A DNA stretch of 64,000 bases from Actinoplanes campanulatus (GCF_014647795.1 NZ_BMPW01000001.1:682001-746000); one strand, 5' to 3'. Shown: positions 17,266-27,071, counted from the first letter of the stretch. Notes: generated from the letters alone by a model not told the origin. Numbers and translations: made by a program.

Positions 17266-18256
17266 GGTCCGAGGCTCCAGCCGGCTCGCTGTCCGGACGG
17301 ATGTCGATGCGCCACCCGGTGAGACGGGCGGCGAGACGGGCGTTCTGACCCTCCCGGCCGATGGCCAGGGAGAGCTGGAAATCGGGCACGGTCACCCGGG
17401 CCGTTCGGCTGGCCGCGTCGACCACCTCGACCCGCAGGGCCTTGGCCGGTGAGAGCGCGTTGCCGACGAACTGGGCCGGGTCGTCCGACCAGTCGATGAT
17501 GTCGATCTTCTCGCCGTGCAGCTCGCTCATCACCGCGCGGACCCGCTGGCCCATCGGGCCGATACAGGCACCCTTCGCGTTGACGCCCTGAACGGTCGAG
17601 CGCACCGCGATCTTCGTACGGTGACCTGCCTCACGTGCGATGGCGGCGATCTCCACGGTGCCGTCCGCGATCTCCGGCACCTCGAGGGCGAACAGCTTCT
17701 TCACCAGGGCCGGGTGCGAGCGGGACAGGGTGATCTGCGGGCCGCGGAAGCCCTTGGCCACGTGCACCACGATGCAGCGGATCCGGGCGCCGTGCGGGTA
17801 GGTCTCCCCCGGCACCTGCTCGGACTGCGGCAGCACCGCCTCCAGCTTGCCCAGGTCCACGGTGACGATGTTCTTCTCGGCCCGGGCCGCGTCCGCCTGC
17901 ACCACGCCGGTGACCAGGTCGCCGTCGCGTCCCGCGTACTCCCCGAAGTGCTGCTCGTCGGTGGCCTCCCGGAGACGCTGGAGGATCACCTGCTTGGCGG
18001 TCATCGCCGCGATCCGGCCGAAGTCGTGCGGGGTGTCGTCCCACTCCCGGACCAACGTGCCGTCCGCGTCCAGCTCCTGCGCCAGGACGGAGGCGACGCC
18101 GCTCCGGCGGTCGATGTCCACCCGGGCGTGGCTCTCCGCGCCCTCGGTGTGCCGGTAGGCGGTCAGCAGAGCGGTCTCGATGGCCGCCAGGATGGTGTCG
18201 AACGGGATCTCCCGCTCGCGCTCCAGGGCGCGCAGCGCCGCGAGGTCGATGTTCAT
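17240..18256 (-). CDS. nusA: Transcription termination/antitermination factor NusA
   Basis: NusA binds RNA polymerase and nascent RNA and modulates pausing, termination and rRNA antitermination. The 338-residue protein has the N-terminal polymerase-binding domain (1-110) and an S1 domain (about 112-180). Two KH domains follow, with [13 protein letters not shown] in the first and [18 protein letters not shown] in the second. It lacks the acidic C-terminal repeats of the E. coli protein, as is usual in actinobacteria. The start overlaps the rimP stop by four bases. Confidence 0.97.
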   Translation of the reverse strand: MNIDLAALRALEREREIPFDTILAAIETALLTAYRHTEGAESHARVDIDRRSGVASVLAQELDADGTLVREWDDTPHDFGRIAAMTAKQVILQRLREATDEQHFGEYAGRDGDLVTGVVQADAARAEKNIVTVDLGKLEAVLPQSEQVPGETYPHGARIRCIVVHVAKGFRGPQITLSRSHPALVKKLFALEVPEIADGTVEIAAIAREAGHRTKIAVRSTVQGVNAKGACIGPMGQRVRAVMSELHGEKIDIIDWSDDPAQFVGNALSPAKALRVEVVDAASRTARVTVPDFQLSLAIGREGQNARLAARLTGWRIDIRPDSEPAGASDRDAAEAGN

Positions 18257-18876
18257 TCCCCGCCCTCCCCTTCGTCGTCGTCTTCTTCGCCGTCCTCGTC
18301 ACCGAAGTCGGCCTCGTCCATGCGCTTGAACTCGATCTGGACCTTGCCGGCCCCGAGATCGGCCCACGCCAGCTCCCGGGTCGTCCCGTCCACGTCCAGC
18401 GCCACACCCGTGTCGTCGACGGAGAGCACCCGCCCGGTGAGGCCGCCGACCGCCACCAGGCGGCCGATGTTGCGGCGCCAGTGCCGTGGCTCGGTCAGCG
18501 GCCGGTCGATGCCCGGGGAGCCGACCTCCAGCTGGTACTCCCCGGCGAGCAGCTCGCCGCCGGACTCCTCGGCCAGGTCGAGCGCCTCGGAGATCTCCCG
18601 GGAGACCACCGCCACATCGTCCAGCCCGACGCCGCCGTCGGTGTCGATCAGCACCCGGACCACGAACCGGCGGCCGGCGCGGGACAGGGTCAGGTCCTCC
18701 AGGTCGTAGCCGGCCTTGGCCACCACCGGCTCGATCACCTCGCGGATCCGGGCGCGGGCGGCGCTCAGATCGACACGGGGCAGGGACGGGGTACTACGTG
18801 TCTCCGGCTCCGGCCGGGAACGGCGGTTGCCGGGGCGCCCACCGGGCCGGGACCCGGCGCGACCACGCTGCGTCAT
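18253..18876 (-). CDS. rimP: Ribosome maturation factor RimP
   Basis: RimP assists assembly of the 30S head region. The ATG at 18876 follows GAGAGG and gives 207 residues. The longer open frame upstream is not supported. After a basic, Pro-rich N-terminal tail of about 40 residues come [21 protein letters not shown] and the [12 protein letters not shown] and [11 protein letters not shown] blocks, which define the family. A strongly acidic tail ends the protein. It is the first gene of the rimP-nusA-ylxR-infB operon. A TATAGT box near 18913 on the minus strand could be its -10 element. Confidence 0.95.
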   Translation of the reverse strand: MTQRGRAGSRPGGRPGNRRSRPEPETRSTPSLPRVDLSAARARIREVIEPVVAKAGYDLEDLTLSRAGRRFVVRVLIDTDGGVGLDDVAVVSREISEALDLAEESGGELLAGEYQLEVGSPGIDRPLTEPRHWRRNIGRLVAVGGLTGRVLSVDDTGVALDVDGTTRELAWADLGAGKVQIEFKRMDEADFGDEDGEEDDDEGEGGE

Positions 18877-19016
18877 CGGGCTCGACCTCTCACTAGCTTT
18901 CTCGCAGGAACGACTATATGCCGCCGGGCACGATGCGGCCCCGCGGCTGACGCTGAGCGTAACGCGCCGGTGGGCGGGTCGGAGCAGCGCCGCACCGAAT
19001 GGTGTTGACTGGCCGG

Positions 19017-19466
19017 GTGCTATCGACTTCACGGCGGCTGCTCCTGGGGGCGGCGCTGAGCTCCGCCGCCCTGGCCGGGTGCGGGCTCCTGGACTCCGAC
19101 CCCGAGCCCGAGCCGCAGCCCGACCCGCTGCAACCCCTGCTGAACGAGGCCCTGGCGCTGGCCGCGGCGTACGACCGGGCGATCCTCGCCGACGCCTCGC
19201 TGGCCGCCCGGCTGACCCCGCTGGCCGACGACCACCGGGCACACGCCGCCGAACTGTCCCGGGTGATCGGCACGGCCGCGCCCTCCGTCGCGCCGTCCTC
19301 CTCAGCCCCGGCCGGCGCGGGCGAAACCACGGCCACGCTGCGTAAGGCCGAGCAGGCCGCCCAGCGGACGGCGGTGGCGGCGTGCAAGGCGGCCACCCCG
19401 GAACGGGCCGGGCTGACCGGCTCGATCGCGGCCTGCCGGGCCACTCATGCCGAAGCGCTGCGCTGA
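19017..19466 (+). CDS. Small lipoprotein, ferritin-like gene partner
   Basis: The 149-residue product has a clear lipoprotein signal: two arginines, a hydrophobic core, then SAALAGC with the lipid-attached cysteine at residue 22. An Asp/Glu-Pro linker follows. The mature part is helical and Ala-rich, with ADDHRAHAAELSR resembling half of a DUF4439/ferritin-like four-helix bundle. The GTG start at 19017 was chosen because it gives a normal signal peptide. It lies 18 bases before a DUF4439-type gene, and the two probably work together. Function is unknown; a role in metal or oxidative stress handling at the cell surface would be speculation. Confidence 0.75.
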   Translation: MLSTSRRLLLGAALSSAALAGCGLLDSDPEPEPQPDPLQPLLNEALALAAAYDRAILADASLAARLTPLADDHRAHAAELSRVIGTAAPSVAPSSSAPAGAGETTATLRKAEQAAQRTAVAACKAATPERAGLTGSIAACRATHAEALR

Positions 19467-19484
19467 CCGGTTACTGTCCACGGC

Positions 19485-19910
19485 GTGACGGAACAACTCG
19501 CCGCCGCCCTCGCCGCCGAGGAGGCGGCCATCTATGCGTACGGCGTGATCGGGGTGCACCTGAAAGACGCCGACGAGGTGTCCCGGGCCCGCGCCTGTGA
19601 GCTCGAACACCGGCGCCGGCGCGACGAGCTGGTGGACCGGCTGGACCGGATCCAGGCCAGCACCGCGCCCGCGCCCCCGGCGTACCAGCTGCCCTTCGAG
19701 GTGACCGACCGGGAGAGCGCCCTGAAGCTGGCGGTGCACGTGGAGGACGGCGTGGCCCAGACCTGGCGTGCTCTGCTACCGGTGACCGAGGGCGCCGACC
19801 GCGTCGACTCCCTGTCGTATTTGACCGACTCCGCAGTTCGTGCGACACGGTGGCGCCGGATCGCCGAGGTCACACCGTTGACGATGCCCTTCCCCGGCAG
19901 GCCGGGCTGA
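19485..19910 (+). CDS. Ferritin-like DUF4439 protein
   Basis: The 141-residue cytoplasmic protein is all-helical. It opens with QLAAALAAEEAAIYAYGVIGVHL and continues with RARACELEHRRRRDELVDRL, a ferritin-like bundle pattern with acidic and His residues in the places of a di-metal site. DUF4439 members are frequent next to nusA/rimP in actinobacteria. The start is GTG and no signal peptide is visible. It follows the lipoprotein gene closely. The biochemical role is not known. Confidence 0.8.
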   Translation: MTEQLAAALAAEEAAIYAYGVIGVHLKDADEVSRARACELEHRRRRDELVDRLDRIQASTAPAPPAYQLPFEVTDRESALKLAVHVEDGVAQTWRALLPVTEGADRVDSLSYLTDSAVRATRWRRIAEVTPLTMPFPGRPG

Positions 19911-19935
19911 GGATCGGGCCACTCCGGAAACGTGA

Positions 19936-20661
19936 ATGGCCGACAATGGGACCGTGATCGACGAGCTCGACGCCTCCTCGCCCCGCGGTTCGCTCGCGAT
20001 CCGGTTGCGTGACGCCGTCCAGGAGCGGTGGTCCGCCGAGGTGCAGGCGATCGGGCTGTCCGGCTCGATGGCGCACGGGGACGACAACGAGAGCAGCGAC
20101 GTCAACGTCCTGGTGGTCACCTACCGGCCCAAGACCGGCCCCAAGCCGACGCTGCGCAAGGTCGACGGCATCCCGGTCGACCTGCGGGTGGTCACCGCGG
20201 AGGAGGGGCTGGGGCAGGCCCGGCAGCTCACCCCGAGATGGCCGCTGCTGGCCGACGCCTACCTCACCGCGTTCCCGCTCCACGACCCGCAGAACTGGTT
20301 CGCCGACCGGCGGGAGGCCCACCTGTCGCTGCTCGCCGAGGCCCGGCCGATGGAGTTCACCGGCCTGGCCCGGCAGGACTGGGCGGTCGCCAACGGTGCG
20401 CACACCCGGGCGGCGCGCCTGGCCCAGTGGTACGACACCGACGCCGCCCTGATCCTGATGGCCGAGGCCCGGCTGCACGCCGCCCTGGTCGCCGGTCTGC
20501 TCACCCGCACCCACTTCCGCAACACGGCGGACGCGGTCAAGCGCACCGGCGTGGCCGCGGCCGACATGCAGGAGCTGGGCGCGATCCTCAAATACCAGGC
20601 CGAGGAGCTGACCGCCCGCGGCCGCCCGGTGGACGGCCGGCTCGGCGCGCTCTTCGACTGA
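19936..20661 (+). CDS. Nucleotidyltransferase-fold protein
   Basis: The 241-residue protein has the Pol-beta-type nucleotidyltransferase pattern GLSGSMAHGDDNESSDVNVLV (split around residues 40-60). This matches the G-S...D-x-D motif that binds metal and nucleotide. The C-terminal half (about 130-235) is helical and resembles HEPN/KNTase-type C domains. It could transfer a nucleotide to a drug, protein or RNA. The second acidic residue is replaced by SDVN rather than D-x-D, a common variant. The substrate is unknown. It is convergent with map. Confidence 0.75.
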   Translation: MADNGTVIDELDASSPRGSLAIRLRDAVQERWSAEVQAIGLSGSMAHGDDNESSDVNVLVVTYRPKTGPKPTLRKVDGIPVDLRVVTAEEGLGQARQLTPRWPLLADAYLTAFPLHDPQNWFADRREAHLSLLAEARPMEFTGLARQDWAVANGAHTRAARLAQWYDTDAALILMAEARLHAALVAGLLTRTHFRNTADAVKRTGVAAADMQELGAILKYQAEELTARGRPVDGRLGALFD

Positions 20662-20670
20662 GGACGCTCG

Positions 20671-21528
20671 TCAGGGCAGGGTCAGGATCTCGTAACCGTC
20701 CTCGGTGACCACCAGTGTGTGCTCGAACTGGGCGGTCCACCTCCGGTCCTTCGTGACGACCGTCCAGCCGTCGCGCCAGATGTCGTACTCATAGGTGCCC
20801 AGGGTGATCATCGGCTCGACGGTGAACGTCATGCCCGGTTCCATCACCGTGGTGAGCTGCGGGTTGTCGTAGTGCGGAACGTACAGCCCGGAGTGGAACG
20901 CCTCACCGATGCCGTGGCCGGTGAAGTCACGGACCACGCCGTAGCCGAACCGTCGCGCATACGCCTCGATGACCCGCCCGATGGCGTTGATCGGGCGGCC
21001 CGGGGCGACCGCGCGGATGCCCCGCATCATCGCCTCGTGGGTGCGCTCGACCAGCAGCCGCGCCTCCTCGCTGACGTCGCCCACGCAGAAGGTGGCGTCG
21101 GTGTCGCCGTGCACCCCGTCGAGGTACGCCGTGACGTCCACGTTGATGATGTCGCCGTCCTCCAGAACCGTGGAGTCCGGGATGCCGTGGCAGATCACCT
21201 CGTTGAGCGAGGTGCAGCAGGACTTCGGGAAGCCCTTGTAGCCCAGCGTCGACGGATAGGCGTCGTGGTCGAGCAGGAACTCGTGCACCACCCGGTCGAT
21301 CTCGTCGGTCGTCACGCCCGGTTTGCAGTGCTCACCGGCCAGCTGGGTGGCCTGCGCCGCGATCCGGCCGGCGACCCGCATCTTCTCGATGGTCTCGGGC
21401 GTCTGGACATGCGAGCCGCTCCATTCACGCGGGCGCTTCTTGCCCACGTACTCGGGGCGAACGATGTGCGCGGGGACCGACCGCCAGGGCGACTGCTTTC
21501 CCGGCACGAGAGGGGCACGTACGGTCAT
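20671..21528 (-). CDS. map: Type I methionine aminopeptidase
   Basis: The enzyme removes the initiator methionine from new proteins. The 285-residue product has the metal-binding Asp, Asp, His and Glu residues in [27 protein letters not shown] and FTVEPMI. A Pro-rich N-terminal extension of about 40 residues ahead of the catalytic domain is typical of the longer MetAP1c form in actinobacteria. I chose ATG 21528 over the in-frame GTG six bases earlier. It has no adjacent secY/adk neighbours, so it is probably a second copy beside the usual ribosomal-operon one. Confidence 0.95.
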   Translation of the reverse strand: MTVRAPLVPGKQSPWRSVPAHIVRPEYVGKKRPREWSGSHVQTPETIEKMRVAGRIAAQATQLAGEHCKPGVTTDEIDRVVHEFLLDHDAYPSTLGYKGFPKSCCTSLNEVICHGIPDSTVLEDGDIINVDVTAYLDGVHGDTDATFCVGDVSEEARLLVERTHEAMMRGIRAVAPGRPINAIGRVIEAYARRFGYGVVRDFTGHGIGEAFHSGLYVPHYDNPQLTTVMEPGMTFTVEPMITLGTYEYDIWRDGWTVVTKDRRWTAQFEHTLVVTEDGYEILTLP

Positions 21529-21607
21529 GACCACAGCCTAACCGGCCGTGCCGGAGCCGATCGGACCTGTCCTTGCCGCCCCCGGGACCCTGTGAAATCG
21601 TGTTCCC

Positions 21608-21922
21608 GTGGATCAAGAGGGCCTGGACCCGAACTTCTCGGCGGTCGGCGAGGTGACCGGTGACCGGGTCGCCGTCACGGTGACCGGTGAGGTCGACATG
21701 GCGACCGCCGACGCGCTGTTCCAGGCCGCCACCCCGGACCGGGTCACCTCCGCCTCCGTCGATCTGCGGGCGGTGACCTTCTTCGACTCGGCGGCCATCC
21801 ACACGCTGATCCGCCTGGCCGACCACTATCCGGGCGCCCTCGAGGTCTACCCCTCCGACCGGGTGCGCCGGGTGCTGGACATCTCCGGGCTCGGCGACCA
21901 GCCCTGGATCAAGCTTTCGTAA
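21608..21922 (+). CDS. STAS domain protein (anti-sigma factor antagonist type)
   Basis: The 104-residue protein is a compact STAS domain with VTGEVDMATADALF and the phospho-acceptor serine in TFFDSAAIHTLIR (about residue 60). Family members bind RsbW-type kinases when unphosphorylated and release a sigma factor. Its stop lies 14 bases inside the 3' end of the opposing SpoIIE/RsbW-type gene, which is its likely partner. The start is GTG. Confidence 0.88.
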   Translation: MDQEGLDPNFSAVGEVTGDRVAVTVTGEVDMATADALFQAATPDRVTSASVDLRAVTFFDSAAIHTLIRLADHYPGALEVYPSDRVRRVLDISGLGDQPWIKLS

Positions 21923-24900
21923 GCGGCCGACGCAGGGTGACCTCGGTGCCCTCGGCACCGCGGTGCACCGACAGTTCGGTGAGGGCGCCGATCAGGGCCA
22001 GGCCACGGCCGCGGAAGCCGGGGTCGGGGGCCGGGCGCCAGCCTCCCGTGTCGCGGACCGTCACGGTCACCGCGCCGTCGCCGAGCGACGCGGTCACGAT
22101 GATCACCGGCTCGGCCGGGTCGACCGGATGCTCGATGGCGTTCGCGGCCGCCTCGGAGACCGCCACCACCAGGTCGAAGGCGTCCGCCTCGGGCACCTGG
22201 TGTGCGGTCAGGAAGTCCTCCAGGCGCCGGCGCAGCACGGTCAGCCGGCCCGGTTCGGCGGGCAGCCGCAGCACGAACTCGCGCGGCTCGGTCACCTCCA
22301 GGGCGACCAGGGCGATGTCGTCGTGCCGGGTGTGCCGGGCCGCCTCGGCGAGCAGCGCGTCCAGCAGGTCGTCGATGTGGTCGGCGGGAACGGCCGCGTC
22401 CACGGTCAGCCCGGCCAGGCCGGTGTCGATGCCCTCCCGGCGGTCCTCGATCAGGCCGTCGGTGTAGAGCAGCAGGCGCGCGCCGGCGGCCAGGGACGTC
22501 TCCCGGGTGGGGTAGGTGACCGAGCCGAGCGCCCCGATCGGCGGGCCCAGCGCCGCGCCGTACAGGAAGGTGCCCCGCTCGCCGGGGGTGACCACGACCG
22601 GTGACGGGTGGCCGGCCGACGAGTAGCGCACCCGGCGGGTCCGCGGGTCGAAGCCGACACAGAGGACGGTCGCGAACTGCCGCCGGCCCAGCGTGTCGAC
22701 CAGCCGGTTGAGCCGGGTCAGCGCGGTGCCGCAGTCGAAGCCCTCCAGCAGGTACGCCCGCAGCGCGTTACGCAGCTGCCCCATGCCGGCGGCCGCCTGC
22801 ACGCCCTTGCCGACCACGTCGCCGATCACCAGGAACAGCTCGCCGTCCGGGCCGGGGATCACGTCGTACCAGTCGCCGCCGACCCGGGCCTCGCTGCTGC
22901 CCGGCACGTACCGGCCGGCCACCAGGGCGCCCGGCACCCGGGGCAGCGACTGCGGCAGCAGGCTGTGCTGGAGGGTCGAGGCGATCCGGTGCTCGGCCTC
23001 GTAGAGCCGCGCGTTGGCCAGCCGCAGCCCGACCAGCCGGGCCAACTGGGTGAGCACGGCCGGCTCGGCGGACCCGTCCGGGCCGGCCCAGACCCGCAGC
23101 TCGCCCAGGGGCGGCCCGGCGGTGTCCGGCAACGGCAGCACCACGTCCGCCTGCGCGCCCGCCACGGCGCCGCCGTCGCGTTCGGCCCGGGCGCCCGGCA
23201 CGGTCAGCACCACCCGCCCGGCCGAGGTCATGGTGAGCACGTGCCGGGCCGCGACGTCGAGGACCTCGGCGGTGGTCGGCACCGCGTTGAGCGCGGCGGC
23301 CGCGTCGACCAGCCCGCGCAGCCGGCTGACGGTCCGCCGGCGCAACTGGCCGAGTTCCAGGTTGGCCCGGACCCGGGCGATCAGCTCCCGGGTGGAGAAC
23401 GGCTTGGCCAGGTAGTCGTCGGCGCCGGCGGCCAGCCCTTCGACCGCCGCCTCCTCGCCGGCGCGGGCGGACAGCACCACGATCGGCACGTCCCGGGTGC
23501 GCTCGTCGGCACGCAGCCGGGCGATCAGGCCGAAGCCGTCCAGCCGGGGCATCATGACGTCGGTCAGCACCAGGTCGAACTGGTGCTCGGCGGCCAGGTC
23601 CAGCGCGTTCAGCCCGTCCACCCCGGTGACCACCTCCCAGTACGGCCCGAGCAGCCGCGAGACGTGTTCACGCAGATCGGCGTTGTCGTCGACGAGCAGG
23701 ATCCGGCCGCCCACGCCGTGTCCCACCGGCTGCGGCGTCTTCGGGCCGTCCCCTGCCCACCAGGTCGCCTCGTCCACCCAGAGCAGCGGCTCGGCCGTCT
23801 CGCCGGGCGCCGCCGGGTCGTCGGTGATCCGGTCCGGCGGCAGGTGGGCCGTGCCGAACGGGATCCGCACGGTGAACTCGCTGCCCACCCCGACCTCACT
23901 GGTCACGCCGACCGATCCACCGTGCAGTTCGGCCAGCTCGCGGACCAGCGCCAGCCCGATGCCGGTGCCCTCGTGGCTGCGGGACCAGGCCCCGGTGACC
24001 CGGTGGAACCGGTCGAAGAGCAGCGGTCGCTGACCGGCCGGGATGCCGACCCCGGAGTCCCGGACGGCGAGCACGGCGTGCCCGTCCACGGCTCGGACCC
24101 GGACCTCGACGCCGCCCTCGCGGGTGAACTTGACCGCGTTGGAGAGCAGGTTGAAGACGATCTTCTCCCACAGCTCGTGGTCGACGTGGACCGGTTCGCC
24201 GAGCGGCGGGGTGTCGACGGTGAGCGCCAGCCCGGCCCGCTCGATGGCGGGCCGGAACGTGCCGGCCAGCCGCGCGGTGTGCCCGGCCAGGTCGGTCGGC
24301 CGGTAGACGGCCCGCATCCGCCCGGACTCCATCCGGGAGAAGTCGAGCACCGTGTTGACCAGCTTGAGCAGGCGCAGCCCGTTGCGGTGCACCGGGGTGA
24401 GCCGGTCACGCAACGGCCCGTCCAGCGCCGGATCGTCGAGCAGGTCCTCGATCGGGCCGAGGATCAACGTCAACGGGGTACGGAACTCGTGGCTCACGTT
24501 CGAGAAGAAGTTCGTCTTGGCCTGGTCCAGGGTGGCCAGCTCGGCGGCCCGGCGGCGCTCCTGCTCGTAAGCCCGCACGTTGGCCACCGCCCGGGAGATC
24601 TGCGCGGCGGCCAGATCGAGGAAGTCCCGGTAGTCGCCGTCCAGCGCGAGGAACCGGCTCACCCCGACGACCAGCGCGCCGACCGTGTCCGCCGCCACGC
24701 CGATCGGCAGCACCAGCGCCTCCGCGGCGGCCGACGGCCCGGGCTCGGTGAGCTCGGCGAGCGGGACGAGGCCGGGACGGCCGCCGGCACGGACCGCCCG
24801 GATCGCCGGATGCGGGTCCGGATCGTCCAGGATGAGCGCGGCGAACGGTACGTCGGCGCCGTTCTCGGTGAGGACCGCGGCGGCCTCGGCGGCGAGCGCG

Positions 24901-25451
24901 CCCTGGTCCGGCGAGTCGGCCAGGCGGCGGCCCAGGGCGCTGAGGGTCCGGACACGCCGCTCGCCGAGCACCCGGCCGGTGGTCTCGGTGACGATGCACA
25001 TCACCCCGCCGGGTGTGCCGTCGCCGGACCGGATCGGGTCGTACGAGATGTCGAAGTACGTCTCCTCGAGGAACCCGTTCCGCTCCAGCATGAACATGTG
25101 GTCCCGGGCGTAGAACGACGTGTCCTCCGCGAGCACCCCGTCGAAGAGCCGGTTCAGCACGTCCCAGGCCTCGGCCCACAGCTCCCGGCCGGGACGGCCC
25201 AGGAAGCCCGGGTGCTTGCCGCCCATCGTCACGGTGTAGGCGTCGTTGTAGAGGGCGGTGTACTCCGGCCCCCAGAAGATGACGATCTGGGCCCGGGAGG
25301 CCAGCATCGTGGACACCGCGCCGATCAGCTCGGGCGGCCAGGTGGACGGGTCACCGACCGGGCTCGTGGACCAGTCCAGGGCGGACATCCGGGCGCCCAT
25401 CTCGCCGCCCCGCTCGAAGGCGTTGCGCAGCCGCCTCGGCAGGGCACCCAT
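21909..25451 (-). CDS. Multidomain sensor: PAS, GAF, histidine kinase, receiver, GAF, SpoIIE phosphatase, RsbW-like ATPase
   Basis: The 1180-residue cytoplasmic protein joins a two-component sensor to a partner-switching module. A PAS-like region (about 15-165) and a GAF region (175-300) come first. The kinase follows with NVSHEFRTPLTLILGP, NLLSNAVKF, DSGVGI and GTGIGLAL, then a receiver with LVLTDVMMPRLDGF and YLAKPF. A second GAF precedes a PP2C/SpoIIE phosphatase (about 830-1040, ARVGGDWYDV, IGDVVGKG, LYTDGLIE, HDDIALVAL). The protein ends in an RsbW-like ATPase (SEAAANAIEHP, FRGRGLALIG). The ATG at 25451 follows GGGAGG. It probably controls a sigma factor through the STAS protein encoded tail to tail with it. 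Confidence 0.92.
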   Translation of the reverse strand: MGALPRRLRNAFERGGEMGARMSALDWSTSPVGDPSTWPPELIGAVSTMLASRAQIVIFWGPEYTALYNDAYTVTMGGKHPGFLGRPGRELWAEAWDVLNRLFDGVLAEDTSFYARDHMFMLERNGFLEETYFDISYDPIRSGDGTPGGVMCIVTETTGRVLGERRVRTLSALGRRLADSPDQGALAAEAAAVLTENGADVPFAALILDDPDPHPAIRAVRAGGRPGLVPLAELTEPGPSAAAEALVLPIGVAADTVGALVVGVSRFLALDGDYRDFLDLAAAQISRAVANVRAYEQERRRAAELATLDQAKTNFFSNVSHEFRTPLTLILGPIEDLLDDPALDGPLRDRLTPVHRNGLRLLKLVNTVLDFSRMESGRMRAVYRPTDLAGHTARLAGTFRPAIERAGLALTVDTPPLGEPVHVDHELWEKIVFNLLSNAVKFTREGGVEVRVRAVDGHAVLAVRDSGVGIPAGQRPLLFDRFHRVTGAWSRSHEGTGIGLALVRELAELHGGSVGVTSEVGVGSEFTVRIPFGTAHLPPDRITDDPAAPGETAEPLLWVDEATWWAGDGPKTPQPVGHGVGGRILLVDDNADLREHVSRLLGPYWEVVTGVDGLNALDLAAEHQFDLVLTDVMMPRLDGFGLIARLRADERTRDVPIVVLSARAGEEAAVEGLAAGADDYLAKPFSTRELIARVRANLELGQLRRRTVSRLRGLVDAAAALNAVPTTAEVLDVAARHVLTMTSAGRVVLTVPGARAERDGGAVAGAQADVVLPLPDTAGPPLGELRVWAGPDGSAEPAVLTQLARLVGLRLANARLYEAEHRIASTLQHSLLPQSLPRVPGALVAGRYVPGSSEARVGGDWYDVIPGPDGELFLVIGDVVGKGVQAAAGMGQLRNALRAYLLEGFDCGTALTRLNRLVDTLGRRQFATVLCVGFDPRTRRVRYSSAGHPSPVVVTPGERGTFLYGAALGPPIGALGSVTYPTRETSLAAGARLLLYTDGLIEDRREGIDTGLAGLTVDAAVPADHIDDLLDALLAEAARHTRHDDIALVALEVTEPREFVLRLPAEPGRLTVLRRRLEDFLTAHQVPEADAFDLVVAVSEAAANAIEHPVDPAEPVIIVTASLGDGAVTVTVRDTGGWRPAPDPGFRGRGLALIGALTELSVHRGAEGTEVTLRRPLTKA

Positions 25452-25532
25452 GCATGCCTCCCACGGATCACCGGACGCGGGTGGCACACCCGGTCCCGTG
25501 GCACGTTAACACCGGACCGGCCGGTCCGCTCA

Positions 25533-26267
25533 TCAGGCGGCGACGGCCCGTCCCCGCACCGCCGCCTCGACCAGTGCCTCGAAGGATCGCAGGTCGTTGG
25601 TCCGCTCGGGGTGCCACTGCACGCCGAGCGCGAACGGCTGCCCGGGGTGCTCGACGATCTCGATGACCCGGTCGTCGGGGCACCAGCCGACCGGGAGGAA
25701 CGCACCCGGATCGGCGACCGCCTGGTGGTGGAACGAGTTCACCGTGAGGTAGCGGCCGAACAGGCGGTGCGCCAGCGTCTCGTCCTCGATCACCACGTCG
25801 TGCCGGCCGTAGTCGGAGGCGTTGGCGGCCAGCGGGTCGGTGCCCGGGGCGGCCCGGTGCCGCTCGTGCCCGACCAGGTCCGGCACGTGCTGGTGCAGCG
25901 AGCCGCCGGTGGCCACGGCCATCATCTGCATGCCGCGGCAGACGCCCAGCATCGGCAGGCCGGCGTCCAGGGCGGCGCGCATCAGCATCAGCTCGGAGAG
26001 GTCGCGGACCTTGTCGACCTCGGTGGCCGGGTGCGGCGGGGTGCCCCAGTTCGCCGGGTCGATGTCCCCGCCGCCGCAGAACACGATGCCGTCCAGAGCC
26101 TCCAGCACGTCGGTGCCGGGATCGTCGGGGGTGATCAGGACGGCCCGGCCACCGGTGGCGTGCACCGCCTTCACGTAGGTCATCGGCAGCATTCCGGCCA
26201 ACAGGTCGTTCCGGCCGTACTGCACCTGCTCGGCGTAGGCGGTGAGGCCGATCAGCGGTCTGCGCAT
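25533..26267 (-). CDS. Gamma-glutamyl-gamma-aminobutyrate hydrolase family protein (copy 1)
   Basis: This class I amidotransferase-fold hydrolase of the PuuD type cleaves gamma-glutamyl amides. The 244-residue product has the nucleophile in LGVCRGMQMM (about 105-115) and the His-Glu pair in LGVQWHPER near residue 222. ATG 26267 gives the family start RRPLIGLTAYAE; the longer frame is not supported. It overlaps copy 2 by 16 bases, so both are co-translated. The presence of a GS-like ligase, aldehyde dehydrogenase and permease upstream points to polyamine or amine catabolism. Confidence 0.9.
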   Translation of the reverse strand: MRRPLIGLTAYAEQVQYGRNDLLAGMLPMTYVKAVHATGGRAVLITPDDPGTDVLEALDGIVFCGGGDIDPANWGTPPHPATEVDKVRDLSELMLMRAALDAGLPMLGVCRGMQMMAVATGGSLHQHVPDLVGHERHRAAPGTDPLAANASDYGRHDVVIEDETLAHRLFGRYLTVNSFHHQAVADPGAFLPVGWCPDDRVIEIVEHPGQPFALGVQWHPERTNDLRSFEALVEAAVRGRAVAA

Positions 26268-26965
26268 GTTCCGGTGCTCTCCTTCGTGGCCGCCGCCACC
26301 AGGGCGCCGAAGAGACGCCGGTCCCGGCCGACCTCCGGATGCCACTGGACACCGAGGACGAACCTCCGATCCGGGTCCTCGATCGCCTCGGGCACTCCGT
26401 CGGGCGCCCAGCCGGTGACGGTCAGTGGTCCGGGGTCGGCGACCCCCTGGTGGTGGAAGCAGTTGATGGTCGGGTCATCGCCCATCAGCGCGGCGATCCG
26501 GCTGCCCGGAGCGAACCGCGCGGACTGCGAACCGTAGATCCCCGGGCCCGGGCGGTGCTTCTCGTGGCCCAGCACGTCGGGCAGATGCTGGTGCAGGCTG
26601 CCGCCGGCCGCCACGGCGAGCAGCTGCATGCCCCGGCAGACGCCGAGCAACGGCAGGTCCCGGTCCAGGGCCGCGCGGAGCAGGGCCAGCTCGGCCGCGT
26701 CGCGTTCCGGCTGGGTGACGGTGGCCGGGTGCGGGTCCTGGCCGTACCGGGCCGGCTGCACGTCCGGCCCGCCGGCCAGCACCAGGCCGTCGAGCCGGTC
26801 GAGCACGTCCGTGTCGAGATCGTCGGGGGGCAGCAGCACCGCACGGCCACCGGCCAGCCGGACCGCCTCGACGTAGTCGTGCGGCACCAGCGCGGACTCG
26901 AGATCGACCCAGACGCCCCACGTCGCGGGCAGCACATAGGACGTTATGCCGATGATCGGACGCAT
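26252..26965 (-). CDS. Gamma-glutamyl-gamma-aminobutyrate hydrolase family protein (copy 2)
   Basis: A 237-residue paralogue of the adjacent gene with the same motifs: RPIIGITSYV at the start, the nucleophile loop LGVCRGMQLL, and LGVQWHPEVG with the catalytic His and Glu. The two proteins align over their whole lengths, so they arose by tandem duplication. Having both may allow two different gamma-glutamyl products to be released. It is the first gene of this short pair. Two hairpins separate it from the SDR gene. Confidence 0.9.
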   Translation of the reverse strand: MRPIIGITSYVLPATWGVWVDLESALVPHDYVEAVRLAGGRAVLLPPDDLDTDVLDRLDGLVLAGGPDVQPARYGQDPHPATVTQPERDAAELALLRAALDRDLPLLGVCRGMQLLAVAAGGSLHQHLPDVLGHEKHRPGPGIYGSQSARFAPGSRIAALMGDDPTINCFHHQGVADPGPLTVTGWAPDGVPEAIEDPDRRFVLGVQWHPEVGRDRRLFGALVAAATKESTGTCADR

Positions 26966-26987
26966 CGCACCACCGTAGTCACAGGCG

Positions 26988-27013
26988 CGCGGCGCCGGTG
27001 AACCGGCGCCGCG
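26988..27013 (-). terminator. GC hairpin upstream of the hydrolase pair
   Basis: A perfect 11-bp stem (CGCGGCGCCGG with CCGGCGCCGCG) closes on the loop TGAA. It lies between the SDR gene and the hydrolase genes and may act together with the next hairpin as a terminator or as a leader element. Confidence 0.5.
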
Positions 27014-27071
27014 TCACGGGCCCCTCTGTCCCACCCACACGGGGATCTGACCTGCGCGGGCGGGGATTCGG

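Noticed and set aside
22608-26537. 1309-codon plus-strand frame opposite the SpoIIE-type sensor
   Set aside because: Antisense shadow running across several real minus-strand genes.
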